Source: Terriglobales bacterium
GTDB taxonomy: Bacteria; Acidobacteriota; Terriglobia; Bryobacterales; Bryobacteraceae
NCBI GenBank assembly: GCA_027485675.1
Contig: JAIXQP010000006.1
Span: forward strand, 248,001-312,000
Direction: 5' to 3'
DNA length: 64,000 nt
Below the pieces are notes generated by a model, which was not told where the DNA came from, ran no database searches, and saw nothing but the letters and a program-made list of their open reading frames with translations. Every line of letters begins with the position of its first letter. Positions within the stretch are counted from its first letter, which is position 1. This document shows, piece by piece, positions 61,421 to 64,000 of this stretch. The position numbers were made by a program, and so were the translations under genes.

Positions 61421-63612
61421 GCACCACCTATAACGTCATCGGCACCCGCCCCGTCCGCCACGACGGCGCCGACAAAGTCACCGGCCGCGCCCTCTACGGC
61501 GCCGACCTCCAGCTCGCCCGCATGATCCAGGGCGCGATCCTCCGCAGCCCCCACGCCCACGCCCGCATCCTCCGCATCGATACCTCGAAAGCCGAAGCCC
61601 TCCCCGGCGTCTACGCCGTCGTCACCGCCGCCGACTTCCCCCCGGCCCCGGCCGATAAGATCGTTGACTTCGGCGAAGGCGATACGCCGCTCTCCTCGCT
61701 CCGCGGCAACATCCTCGCCTCCGGCAAAGTGCTCTATAGCGGTCACGCCGTCGCCGCCGTCGCCGCCGTCAACGCGCACGTCGCCGCCGAAGCCGCCGCG
61801 CTCATCGAAGTCGACTACGAACCTCTCCCCTGCGTCCTCACGGCCCCCGAAGCCATGGCCCCCGGCGCCCCCATCCTCCACGAGGAGTTCGCGAACGGCA
61901 ACGTCGCCGATCAGATCCGCTACGAGATGGGCGACCTCGCCGCCGGCTTCGCCCAGGCTACCCTGATCGTCGAACGCGAACTCGATACCGCCACCGTCCA
62001 CCAGGGCTACATCGAGCCCCAGAACGCCACGGCTTTCTGGAGCAGCGACGGCCGCATCCACATCTGGTGCAGCACCCAGGGCTCCTTCGTCGCCCGCGAC
62101 GCCACGGCCGCGGTCCTCGACGTTCCCGTCTCCCAGGTCAAGGTCACGCCCATGGAGATCGGCGGCGGCTTTGGCGGCAAGATCAACGTCTATCTCGAAC
62201 CCGTCGCCGCACTGCTCTCCAAGAAAGCCGGCCGCCCCGTCAAGCTCGTCATGTCCCGCCGCGACGTCTTCACCGGCACCGGACCCACCCCGGGCTCCCG
62301 CGTCCGCGTCAAGATCGGCGTCAACGACGCCGGCAAAATCACCGCCGCCCAAAGCTGGCTCGCCTACGAAGCCGGCGCCTACCCCGGCGCCATGGTCGTC
62401 CCCGGCGCCATGACCGTCTTCGCCTGCTACGACATCGAGAACGTCCTCATCGAAGGCTTCGACGTCGTCGTCAACAAGCCCTCCACGGCCGCCTACCGCG
62501 CCCCCGGCGCGCCCAACTCGGCCTTGGCCACGGAAACCGTCCTCGATGAGATCGCCGAAAAGCTCGGCATCGATCCCCTCGAACTCCGCCTCCGCAACGC
62601 CGCCAAGGAAGGCACCCGCCGCGCCGACGGCCCCCGCTACAAACGCATCGGCTGCGTCGAAGTGCTCGAAGCCATGAAGGCTTCGCCGCACTACAACGCC
62701 CCGCTCCCCGGCCCCCACTGCGGCCGCGGCGTCGCCATCGGCTTCTGGTTCAACGCGGGCCTGCCCTCTTCAGCCACGCTCTCCGTCAACGCGGACGGCA
62801 CCGTCAACCTCATCGAAGGCTCCACCGACATCGGCGGCTCCCGCACCTCGCTCTCCATGCAGGCCGCCGAAGTCCTCGGCCTCCGCGCCGAAGATATCCA
62901 TCCCACCGTCGTCGATACCGACTCCGTCGGCTACACCGGCGTCACCGGCGGCAGCCGCACCACGTTCTCCACCGGCCTCGCCGTCCACGACGCGGCGCAG
63001 ATGGTGGTCGAGCAGATGAAGGCCCGCGCCGCCCGTCTCTGGGCCGTCGAAGCCGTCGAGTTCGCAAACGGCGTCTTCTCGGCCAATGGCCAATCGCTCA
63101 CCTTCGCTGAACTCGCCGCCCAACTCGGCTCCACTGGCGGACCCGTCTCCTGCAGCGCCACCGTGAATCCGAAAGGCGTCGGCGGCTCCATCGCCGGCCT
63201 CATCATCGACGTCAAAGTCGACCCCGAAACCGGCAAGACCGATGTCCTCCGCGTCACCTCCGTGCAGGACGCCGGCAAGGCCATCCATCCCGCCTACGTC
63301 GAAGGGCAGATGCAGGGCGGCACCGCCCAGGGCATCGGCTGGGCGCTCAACGAAGAGTACTTCATGGACAACTCCGGCGATATGCGCAACGGCAGCTACC
63401 TCGACTACCGTATGCCCACGGCCCTCGATCTGCCGATGATCGAAACCGTCATCGTCGAAGTGCCCAACCCCGGCCATCCCTTCGGCGTTCGCGGCGTCGG
63501 CGAAGCCAACATCGTCCCGCCCCTCGCCGCCTGCGCCAATGCCATCTACCGCGCCACCGGCAAGCGCCTCAACCGCGTACCCATGAACCCCGCCACCATC
63601 CTGGGTCTTTGA
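61417..63612 (+). CDS. Molybdenum hydroxylase large subunit (CoxL/XdhA-like, not CO dehydrogenase form I)
   Basis: A 731-residue molybdopterin-binding subunit. EIGGGFGGKINVYLEPVAALL, the loop STAAYRAPGAPNS near 355-366, and GVRGVGEANIVPPLAA with the catalytic Glu near 695 are seen. The AYRAPG loop replaces the AYRCSFR of true CO dehydrogenase form I, so it more likely hydroxylates an N-heterocycle or aldehyde. Frame is read from the overlap ATG at 61417; the longer ORF start upstream is rejected. Followed by a MoaD-like gene. Confidence 0.93.
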   Translation: MSTTYNVIGTRPVRHDGADKVTGRALYGADLQLARMIQGAILRSPHAHARILRIDTSKAEALPGVYAVVTAADFPPAPADKIVDFGEGDTPLSSLRGNILASGKVLYSGHAVAAVAAVNAHVAAEAAALIEVDYEPLPCVLTAPEAMAPGAPILHEEFANGNVADQIRYEMGDLAAGFAQATLIVERELDTATVHQGYIEPQNATAFWSSDGRIHIWCSTQGSFVARDATAAVLDVPVSQVKVTPMEIGGGFGGKINVYLEPVAALLSKKAGRPVKLVMSRRDVFTGTGPTPGSRVRVKIGVNDAGKITAAQSWLAYEAGAYPGAMVVPGAMTVFACYDIENVLIEGFDVVVNKPSTAAYRAPGAPNSALATETVLDEIAEKLGIDPLELRLRNAAKEGTRRADGPRYKRIGCVEVLEAMKASPHYNAPLPGPHCGRGVAIGFWFNAGLPSSATLSVNADGTVNLIEGSTDIGGSRTSLSMQAAEVLGLRAEDIHPTVVDTDSVGYTGVTGGSRTTFSTGLAVHDAAQMVVEQMKARAARLWAVEAVEFANGVFSANGQSLTFAELAAQLGSTGGPVSCSATVNPKGVGGSIAGLIIDVKVDPETGKTDVLRVTSVQDAGKAIHPAYVEGQMQGGTAQGIGWALNEEYFMDNSGDMRNGSYLDYRMPTALDLPMIETVIVEVPNPGHPFGVRGVGEANIVPPLAACANAIYRATGKRLNRVPMNPATILGL

Positions 63613-63614
63613 GA

Positions 63615-63863
63615 ATGGCGACGGTCTTCTTCCCTTCGCTCGTCCGTCAGCAAACCGGCGGCCTCGCCAAAATCGAGGTCGCCGGGGCGACGGTCGGCGA
63701 GTTGATGATCGCCATCGAAGCCCGCTTCCCCGGCATCTCCCAACACCTGCTGCGGCCGAACCTCGCCATCTCCGTCGATGACGAGGTGACGCCCCTCGGA
63801 GTCCTCGAACCAGTGCGGCCGGACTCCGAGGTGCACTTCATCGCCGCCATATCCGGCGGCTAG
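63615..63863 (+). CDS. MoaD/ThiS-family sulfur carrier
   Basis: An 82-residue ubiquitin-fold sulfur carrier: FFPSLVRQQTGG, GATVGELMIAIEARFPGI and the C-terminal tail VHFIAAISGG, with the terminal GG that receives sulfur as thiocarboxylate. Two nt after the large subunit stop, so it probably supplies molybdopterin for this hydroxylase. No moaE or moeB in the window. Its stop overlaps the minus-strand gene. Confidence 0.88.
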   Translation: MATVFFPSLVRQQTGGLAKIEVAGATVGELMIAIEARFPGISQHLLRPNLAISVDDEVTPLGVLEPVRPDSEVHFIAAISGG

Positions 63864-64000
63864 ACCTTTTCCTTGTCCCGGTATCCGAAGAAGCGCCGCT
63901 TCTTGATCACCGCCGCAATCTCCGGCGGCACCATCTCCTCCCACGAATCGTCCTGGTCTTTAATCCGCCGCAGCACGTCCCGCGAGAAGATGTGCAGCAC
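63860..64000 (-). CDS. C-terminal 46 residues of a gene running off the window, unidentified
   Basis: The minus frame ending at TAG (63862-63860) reads on to base 64000 as VLHIFSRDVLRRIKDQDDSW and ends in PPEIAAVIKKRRFFGYRDKE KV, a charged helical tail. The DSWEEMVPPEIA region resembles the C-termini of some nucleotidyltransferase-type proteins, but I cannot assign it. It converges with the MoaD-like gene with a 4-bp stop overlap. Confidence 0.35.
   Translation of the reverse strand: MLHIFSRDVLRRIKDQDDSWEEMVPPEIAAVIKKRRFFGYRDKEKV

Noticed and set aside
60049-63612. Aerobic CO dehydrogenase (form I)
   Set aside because: The large-subunit active loop is AYRAPG, not AYRCSFR.
1-64000. tRNA, rRNA, CRISPR arrays, insertion sequences, prophage or integrase genes
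   Set aside because: No cloverleaf or rRNA-like sequence, no spaced direct repeats, no transposase or integrase motif was seen; a tRNAscan and repeat search would settle it.

Overview
The window is GC-rich, gene-dense chromosome (about 60 protein genes, no gene-free stretch over about 205 bp). It most likely comes from an Acidobacteriota member of the Solibacter/Bryobacter group. The basis is two planctomycete-type cytochrome/DUF1549-DUF1553 + DUF1501 gene pairs, two proteins ending in the Solibacter-type C-terminal domain (TIGR03437-like), many Tat-signal enzymes, and DUF1080, Uma2 and DinB family proteins. The assignment rests on family recognition by reading only; no searches were run. I found no tRNA, rRNA, CRISPR array, insertion sequence or prophage, and the gene content looks like ordinary chromosome.

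Layout. 1-5.8 kb: 5' part of carA (minus), a cytochrome/DUF1501 pair, and a ceramidase-like secreted enzyme. 5.8-10 kb: metX-metW, a sulfatase and a beta-propeller. 10-11.6 kb (minus): an AIM24-like protein and a GAF-like protein. 11.7-20.6 kb: a tight five-gene run (secreted HEAGH protein, GH63-like glycosidase, amidohydrolase, Fe-alcohol dehydrogenase, PQQ-type propeller). 21.3-25.2 kb: the second cytochrome/DUF1501 pair. 25.5-34 kb: an orphan CpaF ATPase with a 38-residue membrane ORF behind it, an exported hydrolase, an MFS transporter, an enolase-superfamily dehydratase, a metallo-beta-lactamase-fold protein and a Uma2 protein. 33.8-36.9 kb: purB, a Tat-signalled class V aminotransferase and a receiver protein. 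36.9-42.8 kb (minus): a seven-gene run ispG-rsmB-rpe-bamD-receiver-yajQ-hydrolase. 43-47.9 kb: a degenerate receiver, a TPR protein, then DUF1385-prfA-prmC-Uma2. 48-52 kb: a mannonate-dehydratase-like protein, a DinB protein and tex. 52-56.7 kb (minus): DinB, DUF2721, an ECF sigma operon, Nudix and hydrolase genes. 56.8-60 kb: a zinc-ribbon/DUF1080-like membrane protein, a frameshifted TIGR03437 protein and DUF1080. 60-63.9 kb: a three-subunit molybdenum hydroxylase (coxM-S-L type) with its own MoaD-like protein.

Themes. Many genes encode exported carbohydrate- and polymer-degrading functions: sulfatase, GH63, DUF1080, cytochrome/DUF1501 pairs, sugar-acid transport and dehydration. They are interleaved with housekeeping operons. 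The most striking signals are not gene families. (1) About eleven genes have a TANNNT -10 hexamer 5-8 nt before the start codon, which predicts leaderless mRNAs. (2) Six of eleven divergent gene pairs have start codons only 24-41 bp apart around one TANNNTA heptamer that reads as a -10 on both strands. (3) A 14-mer, ACGAAACGAAGCCA, occurs four times inside three unrelated genes. (4) One gene appears to start at ATT.
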